Shown: positions 51,278 through 59,580 of the stretch, in pieces | Position numbering within the stretch: position 1 is the first letter of the stretch | Layout of the letters: each line of letters opens with the position of its first letter | DNA from: Salinicoccus sp. Bachu38 | GTDB lineage: Bacteria; Bacillota; Bacilli; Staphylococcales; Salinicoccaceae | Direction: 5' to 3' | NCBI RefSeq assembly: GCF_038561955.2 | Contig: NZ_CP138333.2 | Coordinates: forward strand, 2,356,001 to 2,420,000 | DNA: 64,000 bases | Position numbers and translations under genes: made by a program | Notes under the pieces: generated by a model | Databases searched by the model: none | Told to the model about the DNA's origin: nothing | Seen by the model: only the letters and a program-made list of their open reading frames with translations

Positions 51278-51952
51278 CTAGATGAAAGTTGTACCTCTGG
51301 TTGAATGTTTTTTCTCGTGGAAGGCTTTGATGGTATTAAGTTTGTGCTCTCTGACCGTCATCTCAATTTCCTGAAAATCCCCTTCTCCGCCTATCAATGA
51401 AATTATATGGGCATGTTCGGCGATGGATTGACGGGCTCTTTCAATATTGAGCGTCGAGCCCGAAATCCTTATACTATCCAGTCTTAACCAAGTCTTTTTT
51501 ATTTCCTCCACCAAATAGCGATTTGGGCATACGCTGTAGGTGAGCTCATGAAACGTATGGTTCAACTCTCCATACTTTGAAAAATCCATGGTTTCCAGGG
51601 CAGCCTCCATCTGCCTATTCAAATGTGATAACTCTTCAATCACGTCGCCTGTAATTGCATCTTTGCTTAAAGCTGTTGCATATCCTTCCATGATTGCCAA
51701 GGTTGATAATGTATCTGCATAGGCACTTTCGTCTATGGGTGTGACGACCGGTCCTATATTCTGCTGATATTTAATCAGCCCCTCAGCTTCCAATTGCATA
51801 ACAGCTTCACGGATTGGTATCGCACTCGTTGACAGCTCATTGAGGAGCTGGTTGATGACAATACGTTGTCCTGGAGCGTAGATACCCTCAATTATTCTAA
51901 TCTTGATATACTCATAAGCCTTTTGTTTTTTACTCATTTTTATATTATTCAT
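51278..51952 (-). CDS. GntR-family regulator (FCD type) of the hpa cluster
   Basis: A 224-residue GntR protein: winged helix at about residues 10-75 (KIRIIEGIYAPGQRIVINQL, AIPIREAVMQLEAEGLI), then a helical FCD effector domain with conserved metal-site positions (NHTFHELTY, EHAHIISLI, REHKLNTI). It sits between hpaC and hpaE on the same strand, a typical location for a local regulator. No convincing Shine-Dalgarno precedes the first ATG; an ATG five codons later is possible. Confidence 0.88.
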   Translation of the reverse strand: MNNIKMSKKQKAYEYIKIRIIEGIYAPGQRIVINQLLNELSTSAIPIREAVMQLEAEGLIKYQQNIGPVVTPIDESAYADTLSTLAIMEGYATALSKDAITGDVIEELSHLNRQMEAALETMDFSKYGELNHTFHELTYSVCPNRYLVEEIKKTWLRLDSIRISGSTLNIERARQSIAEHAHIISLIGGEGDFQEIEMTVREHKLNTIKAFHEKKHSTRGTTFI

Positions 51953-52000
51953 GATAATTTACATAATATATTAAAATTTCGGAAAAATCAAAGCTCCATT

Positions 52001-52474
52001 TTATACGTGGATATTTTCCTGATACTTTCCATACCTTCCACAGAAGAATGTGAGTGGTTGGCCCTCCGACAATTTCAAGTCCAGGACTTTTCCGATGAAT
52101 ATCGTATGATCCCCTACAACTATGGACTGGTCGACATCACACACTACAGAGGCGAGGGACCCTCTTATGGTCGGCACACCTTCAATCTCATCAAATTCAA
52201 TCGGATCATCTTTCTTTTTCTGACCTGCAAAATGCATTGAGATGTCCTGTTGCTCATCAGAAAGGAAACTGACTGCAAATTGTCCCGAGGTTTTGATTTT
52301 GTTCAAAATGTTCGCTTTGTTATCTACTGAAATCGTAATCAACTTTGGTTCAAGTGATACGGACATGAATGCATTTGCCGTCATACCATAATTCTCTGTA
52401 CCATCACTCGACGTGATTACAGTTACACCAGTAGCAAACCTGCCCATTGCATTGCGGAATTCTCTGCTATCCAT
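52001..52474 (-). CDS. hpaC: Flavin reductase (HpaC-like)
   Basis: A 157-residue flavin reductase: starts MDSREFRNAMGRFATGVTVI, has GMTANAFMSVSLEPKLITIS (flavin-binding) and DHTIFIGKVLDLKLSEGQPL. It reduces FAD or FMN with NAD(P)H and supplies it to the HpaB oxygenase. GGAGGAG precedes the ATG at 52474. The start overlaps the FAD-synthetase gene by eight bases, so the two are coupled. One reductase seems to serve both HpaB copies. Confidence 0.9.
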   Translation of the reverse strand: MDSREFRNAMGRFATGVTVITSSDGTENYGMTANAFMSVSLEPKLITISVDNKANILNKIKTSGQFAVSFLSDEQQDISMHFAGQKKKDDPIEFDEIEGVPTIRGSLASVVCDVDQSIVVGDHTIFIGKVLDLKLSEGQPLTFFCGRYGKYQENIHV

Positions 52475-53315
52475 ATACAATCTCCTCCATTCTTTCTATC
52501 GTCTTTCCTTTTGCTTTCCGGCTTCTTCCAATGAACATCATTTCATAACCATCTTTACTGTACCCCAATGGGGAAAGTACACTGAGTTCAAACCCTTTTT
52601 CCTCATGTACTTGCAATAGTCCATATCTCATTCCTTGAGGTGTCCTCACTTCTACGTCGTAGATTCCGGAGGCCGGCAGAGTAATTTTCGGATCAGTATG
52701 GACAGTATAATGGCATGAGGTTTTCTGAACACCAATCTTTACCCTAATACTGTAATACTCTCCGAGGCATTCTGGAATCGAAGAAAAGTCGCCTGCCTTC
52801 ACCATACTTCTGAGGCGTGTGGAGCTGATTTTCTCTTCATCACATTTTTTCTTCGGTATGATACTGACTCCCCAGGGTTCATTGGAGCACTCCCGCTTCA
52901 ACAGTTCGGTATTCCCCTGGGCTTTAAATCCAAAAGTAAAGTCAAACCCCACTACAACATGGCATACGTTGATATCCCGGATATACTGCTGTACAAATTC
53001 TGTTGGTTGAAGTGATGCGAAGTTCAGATCGAACTTTGTAATGAACAGTGTGTCGACGCCCAACCTCTCCATCTTTGCAACTTTTTGCGGCAAAGTCATA
53101 AGATACTGGAAGTCGCTGTCTTTTCTGATCACTTCACTGGGATGTGGGCTGAAGGTCATGACAGAAAACTTGCACCCTTTCCTCTCAGCCAGATCCCGCG
53201 CCTCATCCAAGAGTTTCTGATGACCCAGATGGACACCGTCAAAAAAACCGATGGCCATGACATGTTCCTCTTTTATGGTCGGTATTGCTGAATGGTCAAG
53301 ATGGATCACTTCCAT
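52467..53315 (-). CDS. RibF-like FAD synthetase, apparently without riboflavin-kinase motif
   Basis: A 282-residue protein whose first 185 residues are a RibF-type FMN adenylyltransferase domain: AIGFFDGVHLGHQKLLDEAR (the HxGH nucleotidyl-transfer motif), VMTFSPHPSEVI, VVVGFDFTFGFKAQGN and ISSTRLRSMVKAGDF. The C-terminal 95 residues follow the outline of the riboflavin-kinase barrel but I cannot see the G-x-PTAN-type flavin/ATP motif of that domain. RibF is normally a 310-320 residue housekeeping enzyme; this copy sits between hpaB and hpaC and overlaps hpaC, suggesting a dedicated FAD supply for the monooxygenase. RBS GGGAGTGAGG. Confidence 0.8.
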   Translation of the reverse strand: MEVIHLDHSAIPTIKEEHVMAIGFFDGVHLGHQKLLDEARDLAERKGCKFSVMTFSPHPSEVIRKDSDFQYLMTLPQKVAKMERLGVDTLFITKFDLNFASLQPTEFVQQYIRDINVCHVVVGFDFTFGFKAQGNTELLKRECSNEPWGVSIIPKKKCDEEKISSTRLRSMVKAGDFSSIPECLGEYYSIRVKIGVQKTSCHYTVHTDPKITLPASGIYDVEVRTPQGMRYGLLQVHEEKGFELSVLSPLGYSKDGYEMMFIGRSRKAKGKTIERMEEIVYG

Positions 53316-53412
53316 ATTGCCTCACTCCCAGGACAGATTTTGTGTACGCTTTCAATGTATCAAGATATCGAATTTCACACTACATCAATAAATGTCTGAT
53401 AATAATAAAAAT

Positions 53413-54900
53413 TTAGACATGTTGTGTTGCATTGAAGTTCGGGCGTTTTACATCTTGCAGCTTGAGGAATTCGTCTACATCCTTAACTAAGGAATCTTTA
53501 TCATACTTATCGAAGTATGCCATGCCCATCTTGACAGGGTCACCGAAGAAGTAATATTCATAATGCGTCTGACGAGTTCCAAATGAGCTCATTGTCATAT
53601 CCCATGCAAGCCTGAAGAGCTGAACACGTTCAAATCCTTCAACATTTTTGCCCTGCATTGCCCGGTTAAGGATCGGTCCGATTTCATCATTGGAGAAATC
53701 ATCATACGTCGGGATTCCCATTAGTCCGGAAGCCCCGAGGATCCTCAGTATTTCCGTCATACGTGGATAGACGCGCGGGAACCAGTTTCTGGCTGCGTTC
53801 AACGCCTCAAAATCAGGTGTCATCATGCCCCATCTATCGAGCTTCGCATTATGTTCCGCTTTATAAAGGTGGGACTTCATATTCTCAAGTGTCAGCATGA
53901 TTTCCGTACCTTTGTCTTTGACATGCTGGAAGCCGTCGATTCCGATGGAATCCATGAGTTTCAGAGTCACGCCGAGAAGGAATTCAAGTTTTGCCACATC
54001 TTTTGCAATGACCTGGTGGGACATATGGACTACTGCACTTGTATCGGCAAATGCGCGGTTACACAGGTCGGAATCCTCTAGAATGAAGACGCGGTCCCAA
54101 GGCACCAGCACATTATCGAATGAAACGATTGCATCGCCCTCCTCAAACTGGGAACCTACTGGATGATCGTAGCTGTTTTTGCCGTAGTCGAAGGATTCAC
54201 GACTCAAGTATTTGAGTCCTGGTGTATTATTTGGAATTGCAAATGCTAGGGAATATGGATCGTCCTTCGCACCGCTCTTCACAACTGTGGACGGGAAGAC
54301 GAAAATTTCATCCGTGATGCCTGCCTGTGTAGCCAGGAGACGGATTCCACTTACAATCACGCCGTCATCATTTTTCTCTACTACGTGCAGCGCTACGTTG
54401 GCGTCATCCTGGTCCGCCTGCATTTTTGACCGGTTGACCTGAGGATGTATGAGCGTGTGCGTCAGACTGATATCGTTCTCTCTTGCATATTCAGCGTACT
54501 TTCTCGCATTCTCTGCAAATTCCGGGTTGCTCCCCTGGCCGTAGAATTCAAATGCCTTGGCCATCGTCATGACTTCGGAGTTCAGATAGTCAGGCGCACG
54601 ACCCATCAGGCCTTTCGTGACTCCCTGCCATTCCATGATTGCTTCCCGTCTTTCAATGAGCTGTTCAACGGTTTCAGGCACCATGAAGGTTTTACCTACC
54701 TTATCTCCTGTAGTTGGTGATGTATAGAGCATTTTTTCTGGCTTCTCGTACTGCAGATCATATAGTCTGGCCATTGAATTCACTGCGCCTTTGAATGCTG
54801 GATGTGTCGTTACATCCTCTACACGTTCACCGTGTATGTAGACATTGTTCTTTGCTTTTCTAAGATTTTCGATATACTGTGCGCCTGTTTTTGCTGGCAT
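53413..54900 (-). CDS. hpaB: 4-hydroxyphenylacetate 3-monooxygenase, oxygenase component (HpaB, copy 2)
   Basis: A 495-residue FADH2-dependent hydroxylase: GERVEDVTTHPAFKGAVNSM, TKGLMGRAPDYLNSEVMTMA, THTLIHPQVNRSKM, SFDNVLVPWDRVFILEDSDL and ASGLMGIPTYDDFSNDEIGP. It converts 4-hydroxyphenylacetate to 3,4-dihydroxyphenylacetate. Leading the FAD-synthetase and hpaC genes, it is the more likely true HpaB of the two copies. RBS AAAGGGGGAAA. The upstream region shared with a divergent LysR gene contains a cre-like site and inverted repeats. Confidence 0.9.
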   Translation of the reverse strand: MPAKTGAQYIENLRKAKNNVYIHGERVEDVTTHPAFKGAVNSMARLYDLQYEKPEKMLYTSPTTGDKVGKTFMVPETVEQLIERREAIMEWQGVTKGLMGRAPDYLNSEVMTMAKAFEFYGQGSNPEFAENARKYAEYARENDISLTHTLIHPQVNRSKMQADQDDANVALHVVEKNDDGVIVSGIRLLATQAGITDEIFVFPSTVVKSGAKDDPYSLAFAIPNNTPGLKYLSRESFDYGKNSYDHPVGSQFEEGDAIVSFDNVLVPWDRVFILEDSDLCNRAFADTSAVVHMSHQVIAKDVAKLEFLLGVTLKLMDSIGIDGFQHVKDKGTEIMLTLENMKSHLYKAEHNAKLDRWGMMTPDFEALNAARNWFPRVYPRMTEILRILGASGLMGIPTYDDFSNDEIGPILNRAMQGKNVEGFERVQLFRLAWDMTMSSFGTRQTHYEYYFFGDPVKMGMAYFDKYDKDSLVKDVDEFLKLQDVKRPNFNATQHV

Positions 54901-54943
54901 AGTGTTTCCCCCTTTTATTTATCACCCGTAATGCACCTATTAT

Positions 54944-54957
54944 GGAAAGCGGTTACA
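54944..54957 (-). promoter_or_regulatory. cre-like site upstream of hpaB
   Basis: Leftward, TGTAACCGCTTTCC matches the cre pattern at all but the last position. It lies about 45 bases before hpaB. Confidence 0.45.
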
Positions 54958-55000
54958 ATAAGATGAGTTAAAAAAGTTGAATCCCGCTTATGCGTCCAAC

Positions 55001-55021
55001 TTGAATATTCGGAAAATTCAA
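55001..55021. promoter_or_regulatory. Inverted repeat in the hpaB/LysR divergent region
   Basis: TTGAAT (55001-55006), nine bases, ATTCAA (55016-55021). A perfect 6-base dyad in a LysR divergent promoter region is the expected form of a LysR binding site. A further TTGAAT copy lies at 54977-54982. Confidence 0.45.
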
Positions 55022-55065
55022 CCTGGTTATAGAATAGCACCCTTGTTGTTATATTAAAAATATAT

Positions 55066-55077
55066 ATAATATATGAT
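55066..55077. promoter_or_regulatory. ATCATATATGAT-like box before hpaB/LysR
   Basis: ATAATATATGAT (reverse ATCATATATTAT) differs from the palindrome at one position and resembles the tandem boxes before hpaE. AT-richness of the region limits confidence. Confidence 0.35.
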
Positions 55078-55117
55078 AACCATATATTTAAAGTATAGAC
55101 GTAAAGGGAGAATAAAA

Positions 55118-56011
55118 ATGGATATGAAGCATCTCAAATATTTCTATACCATTGCCGCTGAAGGGCAGATTACAAGGGCTGCAAAAAAACTTCATATTGC
55201 CCAGCCCCCTTTGAGCCAGAGCCTGAAAAATCTTGAACGGGATATCGGCACCCCATTGTTTGACCGCAACGGCAGGCGGATGGAATTGACCGAAGCAGGA
55301 AAGACCCTCTATAGCAGATGTGAAACACTCTTTCAACTTTTCGAGGAGACACTACTGGAAGTTCAGGATACTGGCGAAGGCATGAAGGGGAAATTGAATA
55401 TTGGATGTGTAAAATCAGCATTCTCCCACATTCCCGGGAAAATGAAAGAATTCGGAAAAATTTATCCCGATATAACATTCGAGTTGAGGGAGGGAGACTC
55501 CGCCTCCCTGGCCAACGATCTGAAAAACCGCCGGATAGATTTTGCAGTCGTCCGCCTTCCTCTGGAACTCGATGAATTCCACCATAAACGCCTGCCCGTC
55601 GAAGACTATGTAGCCGTGCTTCCAAATGAATGGCTTGTCGAAGGCGATGACAGTACGATAGGGATGGACCTACTATCAGCTTTACCTTTATTGCTGCTCA
55701 GGCGAACCAGCGGCCGTGGGCAATATGAGCTTATCCTCGACCAGCTTAAAAATTTCACTCCTTCCCCAAAAGTCGTCACCATGTGTCCGGATGTCGATAT
55801 GATATTGGAACTGGTAAGCGAAGGCGTCGGAGCTACAATTGTTCCGGAACTTGCCTATCAGAAGCACAACCCCGGGAAAGTGAAGATGATGAAGATAAAA
55901 GAAGATATTCTCCATTCTGAATCAGCCGTAATCTGGTTGAAAGAAAGGTACTTGTCAAAAAGTGCCCAAAAGTTCATAGAACTCTTCGATCAAGAAAATG
56001 AAATGGATTAA
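55118..56011 (+). CDS. LysR-family regulator, divergent from hpaB
   Basis: A 297-residue LysR protein. The helix-turn-helix QITRAAKKLHIAQPPLSQSL (about residues 17-36) with the QPPLSQ motif and LERDIGTPLFDRNGRRMELT are standard; the effector domain includes RRIDFAVVRLPLELDEFHHK. Divergent placement opposite hpaB with a dyad between makes hpaB and its own gene the likely targets. The ATG at 55118 follows AAAGGGAG; an upstream in-frame extension has no site. Confidence 0.9.
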   Translation: MDMKHLKYFYTIAAEGQITRAAKKLHIAQPPLSQSLKNLERDIGTPLFDRNGRRMELTEAGKTLYSRCETLFQLFEETLLEVQDTGEGMKGKLNIGCVKSAFSHIPGKMKEFGKIYPDITFELREGDSASLANDLKNRRIDFAVVRLPLELDEFHHKRLPVEDYVAVLPNEWLVEGDDSTIGMDLLSALPLLLLRRTSGRGQYELILDQLKNFTPSPKVVTMCPDVDMILELVSEGVGATIVPELAYQKHNPGKVKMMKIKEDILHSESAVIWLKERYLSKSAQKFIELFDQENEMD

Positions 56012-56033
56012 ATCTATGGTATATTTGCTATGA

Positions 56034-56762
56034 ATGCATATGGTCACAGCAACACATGAACCCACTATGGACACCCCGGACCAGGGTGAATATCTTCAAT
56101 TTAGAAATGAGCTGATGCAAATGAGCAAGATTGTAAAAGCCGAGTCCCTCCACATACAGGCCTACCATCTGATTAAGGAATCCATTATGAATGGTAAGCT
56201 GAAGCCTGAAGACAGAATCGTCGAAGCGCGGACTGCCAAAGAACTTGGAATAAGCCGTGGGACTGTTAGGGAAGCAGTCCGGATGCTGATCCAGGATGGA
56301 CTGCTCCTCTATAACGATGGACTGGTAAAGGTTTATAACCCGTCGAAGAAGGATATCGTCGATATCTTTGAATGCCGGGAAAGCCTTGAGGTACTGGCAA
56401 TTCGTCTCGCGCTAAAAAATATGGGGGAGGATACACTCAGACGGCTTGCACAGAATATCGAAGAAACCAAAAAACTTGATGCTTCCTCCTCTGAGCTCGG
56501 GACTTACGACCAGGAATTCCATACGATCATCATAGAGAGCTCCGACAACAATCACCTTATTAAGCTGCTCGAAGCAATCAAGGTGAAGATTCACTATATG
56601 AGGAACTGCATGGTCGGAGAACCATTCTATACCTCCTTCATTGAGGAACATCAAAGAATTTACGATGCTCTAAGCGATGGCGACGCACAACGGTCAGAAA
56701 AATTGATGAGCGAACATGTTCAAAAAGCCCTAAAAGGTGTATTGATGCATATTGAAGCCTAA
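56034..56762 (+). CDS. GntR-family regulator (FCD type)
   Basis: A 242-residue GntR protein: winged helix in about residues 38-105 (AYHLIKESIMNGKLKPEDRI, ELGISRGTVREAVRMLIQDG) and an FCD domain with DQEFHTIIIESS, EEHQRIYDALSDGD and EHVQKALKGVL, which carry the metal/ligand residues. It follows the LysR gene by 22 bases and ends in a terminator that overlaps its stop. It may regulate the PheDH-dehydrogenase operon that begins directly after. No good RBS precedes the first ATG; internal starts at about 56116-56122 are possible. Confidence 0.87.
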   Translation: MHMVTATHEPTMDTPDQGEYLQFRNELMQMSKIVKAESLHIQAYHLIKESIMNGKLKPEDRIVEARTAKELGISRGTVREAVRMLIQDGLLLYNDGLVKVYNPSKKDIVDIFECRESLEVLAIRLALKNMGEDTLRRLAQNIEETKKLDASSSELGTYDQEFHTIIIESSDNNHLIKLLEAIKVKIHYMRNCMVGEPFYTSFIEEHQRIYDALSDGDAQRSEKLMSEHVQKALKGVLMHIEA

Positions 56763-56794
56763 TTCAATGACGAATTAGGCTTCAATATTTTTAT
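56753..56794 (+). terminator. Terminator of the LysR-GntR unit
   Basis: TGAAGCCTAATTC (56753-56765) pairs with GAATTAGGCTTCA (56772-56784), followed by ATATTTTTATT. The left arm includes the GntR stop codon. Confidence 0.85.
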
Positions 56795-56800
56795 TTACAG

Positions 56801-56829
56801 TTGACGGTTAACTGTCGGGTGTATATAAT
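56801..56829 (+). promoter_or_regulatory. Promoter of the thioesterase-PheDH-oxoacid dehydrogenase operon
   Basis: -35 TTGACG (56801-56806), 17-base spacer, consensus -10 TATAAT (56824-56829). A dyad CAGTT-N7-AACTG (56798-56814) overlaps the -35 and is a candidate repressor site. A cre follows downstream. Confidence 0.8.
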
Positions 56830-56868
56830 TTAACTATATTTGGAATATTCATAAATTTTTCTCTTGTT

Positions 56869-56883
56869 TTGTAAGCGTTTTCA
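56869..56883 (+). promoter_or_regulatory. cre site in the leader of the PheDH operon
   Basis: TTGTAAGCGTTTTCA fits the cre consensus at every position and is the best such site in the window. Located about 35 bases after the predicted transcription start, it would act as a roadblock. Confidence 0.7.
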
Positions 56884-56906
56884 AAAATGGATAGGTGGTG
56901 AATTTT

Positions 56907-57302
56907 TTGAAGGACAGCATTAGAACAGGCATCACACATACCCTCGAAGTGACAGTAACTGAAGAGATGTTTCCCCAGTTCCATGGAGAAGTCGTACATC
57001 CAGTGTATTCAACCGCTTCCATGGTCTACCATATGGAATGCGCATCTCGCGACCTGCTTCTTCCCTACTTGGACGTCGATGAGGAGAGTGCAGGGGCGGC
57101 CGTATCACTCACCCACTCTGCCCCTTCACCACTCGGGTCCAGGGTGGTGCATGAAGCCAAACTTGTACATCTCACCCCTACACGTGCTACGACGGAAGTG
57201 GTGTCACGTAATGCAGAAGGCATCATCGGCAAGGGGGAGGTCGTCCAGGCGATAATGCCGAAACATACCATGAGAAACAGACTGGCGCATCAGAAGGCAT
57301 GA
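56907..57302 (+). CDS. FlK-like hotdog thioesterase
   Basis: A 131-residue hotdog-fold protein similar in outline to fluoroacetyl-CoA thioesterase FlK: PVYSTASMVYHMECASRDLL (the helix with the Glu contributing to catalysis), SAGAAVSLTHSAPSPLGSRV (with the Thr/His pair of this group), and a closing strand ATTEVVSRNAEG. These enzymes hydrolyse small acyl-CoAs to free acids. As first gene before PheDH and an oxoacid dehydrogenase, it may release arylacetate from arylacetyl-CoA. TTG at 56907 after GGTGGTG is the likely start; GTG at 56895/56898 overlaps the site. Confidence 0.78.
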   Translation: MKDSIRTGITHTLEVTVTEEMFPQFHGEVVHPVYSTASMVYHMECASRDLLLPYLDVDEESAGAAVSLTHSAPSPLGSRVVHEAKLVHLTPTRATTEVVSRNAEGIIGKGEVVQAIMPKHTMRNRLAHQKA

Positions 57303-57323
57303 ATAATTTCAGGAGGGATTACT

Positions 57324-58463
57324 TTGAAACAGATGGAATACAGTAAAACGGAAACGAAAGACATGTTTGAAAAGATAGCAGGCCATGAGCAGGTGCTTTT
57401 CTGCAACGATCCGGTAACGGGACTCCAGGCAATCATTGCCATACATGATACGACCCTCGGGCCCGCCCTGGGCGGCACGCGGATGTATCCATACGAAAGT
57501 GTCGATGCCGCTTTGGATGATGTACTTAAGCTTTCAGAAGGCATGACCTATAAATGTGCCGCTTCCGGCCTCGATTTCGGCGGCGGCAAAGCGGTCATCA
57601 TAGCCGATCCTGCAACCGACAAATCCCCTGCCCTTTTTCGGGCATTCGGTCAGTTCGTCGATTCCTTGAATGGGCGCTTCTATACTGGCACTGATATGGG
57701 GACCACAACCGACGATTTTGTGGAGGCCTTCAAGGAGACGCACTTCATCAATGGCATTCCTGAAGAGTACGGTGGCAGTGGGGATTCATCCATCCCTACT
57801 GCACAGGGCGTCCTCTATGCACTCGAAGCGACCAACGAGCATCTGTTCAACAGCCGGGAGCTCGGCAAGCGCAGCTATGCCATCCAGGGACTTGGTAAAG
57901 TCGGATATAAAGTGGCTGAGCAGTTGCTCGAAGCTGGAGCCAAACTCTTCGTTACAGACATCAATGAGGTAGCGCTCCGCAACATCGGGAATTATGCATC
58001 CAGCACCATCGGTGAGCTGACGATCGTGGCCAGCGATGAAATCTATGGTGTTGAAGCCGACATCTTCGTCCCATGTGCAATGGGAGGAATCATCAATGAA
58101 AATTCCCTGAAGGAACTGCAGGTGAAGGCGGTGGTCGGCTCGGCAAACAATCAGCTTTCTGATAGTTCCATGGCAGAGAAGCTACAGAAATCCGGCATAC
58201 TCTATGCGCCTGACTTCATCGTTAATGCAGGGGGACTGATTCAGGTCGCTGATGAACTGTACGGTCCGAATCCAAAACGGGTCCTTGCCAAAACCAAAAC
58301 CATCTACCAATCGCTTCTGAAGATATACCAGCAGGCGGAAATGGACGCGACAACCACTACCGAAGCTGCCAATCAGAAGGTAACACATGTGCTCGAGGAA
58401 CAGAAGCACAGGAACAATTTCTTCTCCAGAAAACGTCGTCCAAAATGGGAAATAAGGGAGTGA
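57324..58463 (+). CDS. pdh: Phenylalanine dehydrogenase
   Basis: A 379-residue amino-acid dehydrogenase. The sequence is very close to my memory of Bacillus badius/Sporosarcina phenylalanine dehydrogenase, including [51 protein letters not shown] and the C-terminal [14 protein letters not shown], and less like leucine dehydrogenase. Catalytic K77 (GMTYK) and K89 (GGGK), D124 (TGTDMG); NAD turn GLGKVG at 189-194. It deaminates phenylalanine (and often tyrosine) oxidatively to the arylpyruvate. TTG start with AGGAGG seven bases before. It directly precedes E1-alpha (4 bases). Confidence 0.9.
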   Translation: MKQMEYSKTETKDMFEKIAGHEQVLFCNDPVTGLQAIIAIHDTTLGPALGGTRMYPYESVDAALDDVLKLSEGMTYKCAASGLDFGGGKAVIIADPATDKSPALFRAFGQFVDSLNGRFYTGTDMGTTTDDFVEAFKETHFINGIPEEYGGSGDSSIPTAQGVLYALEATNEHLFNSRELGKRSYAIQGLGKVGYKVAEQLLEAGAKLFVTDINEVALRNIGNYASSTIGELTIVASDEIYGVEADIFVPCAMGGIINENSLKELQVKAVVGSANNQLSDSSMAEKLQKSGILYAPDFIVNAGGLIQVADELYGPNPKRVLAKTKTIYQSLLKIYQQAEMDATTTTEAANQKVTHVLEEQKHRNNFFSRKRRPKWEIRE

Positions 58464-58467
58464 TTTC

Positions 58468-59580
58468 ATGCATACATCAATCAAAAACAGGAGTGCCCAT
58501 CATCAGGATATTACAGAACAGTTCCCTGTGAAGCAGATTATCGATGGCGAAGGCAACCTCGTCGAGGACACATACCGGAATGAGATTACCGTCGAAAATA
58601 CCAGGAAGTTCTATCGTCAGATGCTGTGCATGCGTACCTTCGATCAGAAAGCGATCAACCTGCAGCGCCAAGGCAGAATCGGAACTTATCCCGGCTTCAA
58701 AGGACAGGAAGCGGCCCAGGTCGGCAGTGCAATGGCCCTCCGGGAGGATGACTGGATGTTCCCCACCTACAGGGACCACGCAGCTAGTATCACGTTCGGT
58801 GGCTCCTACGCAATACTTTCCTCATGGAAGGGCCGGGTCGAGGGCAATCGCCCGCCGGAAGGCCGCAACATCGTTCCTCCTTCCGTACCGATTGCAACAC
58901 AGTTGCCGCTGGCCACTGGCGCAGCAATGGCAAGTAAATACAGGCAGTCTTCGCAGGCGGTCATCGCCTACTTCGGTGACGGGGCCACCTCCGAAGGAGA
59001 TTTTCATGAAGGGATGAACTTCGCCAGCGTATTCAGAGCTCCTGTAGTCTTCTTTAATCAGAATAACCGCTATGCAATCTCCGTCCCTGTATGGAAACAG
59101 ATGAATTCGGAAACCATTGCACAGAAAGCTCTCGCCTATGGCATGCCAGGCGCCCGGGTCGATGGCAATGATGTATTCGCTGTCTACCATGAGACCCTGA
59201 AAGCCCTGGAAAGGGCCAGAAGCGGAGATGGACCGACATTGATAGAAGCAGTCACATGGAGATACGGCGCCCACACAACAGCAGATGACCCAACCAAGTA
59301 CAGAGATAATGAAGAAGAGAACAAAAAGCACATTTTGAACGATCCACTATCGAGGCTTGAAGCATTCATGAAAGCAGAAGGTTATTGGGACGTGCAGTGG
59401 GCAGAAGACATCAAAAAGGAGATAAAGGCTGAAATTGACGAAGCTGTAAAGGAAATGGAAACCATGCCGGAACCGGATGTGAACGACATATATGACCATA
59501 TGTTCGACTCAGCCACATGGCCCATCGAAGAGCAGAAGAAAGCATATATGGAATACCTGAAAGGTGGCTCTGAAAAATGA
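58468..59580 (+). CDS. 2-oxoacid dehydrogenase E1 alpha subunit
   Basis: A 370-residue thiamine-diphosphate E1-alpha of the PDH/BCDH type. GRIGTYPGFKGQEAAQVGSA, MFPTYRDHAASITFGGSYA, and the ThDP motif AYFGDGATSEGDFHEGMNFA ending in NQNNRYAIS are present. VTWRYGAHTTADDPTKYR is the phosphorylation-loop equivalent. With E1-beta and E2 it decarboxylates a 2-oxo acid to acyl-CoA. Co-transcription with PheDH points to phenylpyruvate or 4-hydroxyphenylpyruvate, though branched-chain oxoacids or pyruvate cannot be excluded. RBS AGGGAGTG. Confidence 0.9.
   Translation: MHTSIKNRSAHHQDITEQFPVKQIIDGEGNLVEDTYRNEITVENTRKFYRQMLCMRTFDQKAINLQRQGRIGTYPGFKGQEAAQVGSAMALREDDWMFPTYRDHAASITFGGSYAILSSWKGRVEGNRPPEGRNIVPPSVPIATQLPLATGAAMASKYRQSSQAVIAYFGDGATSEGDFHEGMNFASVFRAPVVFFNQNNRYAISVPVWKQMNSETIAQKALAYGMPGARVDGNDVFAVYHETLKALERARSGDGPTLIEAVTWRYGAHTTADDPTKYRDNEEENKKHILNDPLSRLEAFMKAEGYWDVQWAEDIKKEIKAEIDEAVKEMETMPEPDVNDIYDHMFDSATWPIEEQKKAYMEYLKGGSEK

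Noticed and set aside
57324-58463. Leucine dehydrogenase as the annotation
   Set aside because: The loops around [12 protein letters not shown] and the C-terminal [10 protein letters not shown] tail fit phenylalanine dehydrogenase much better.
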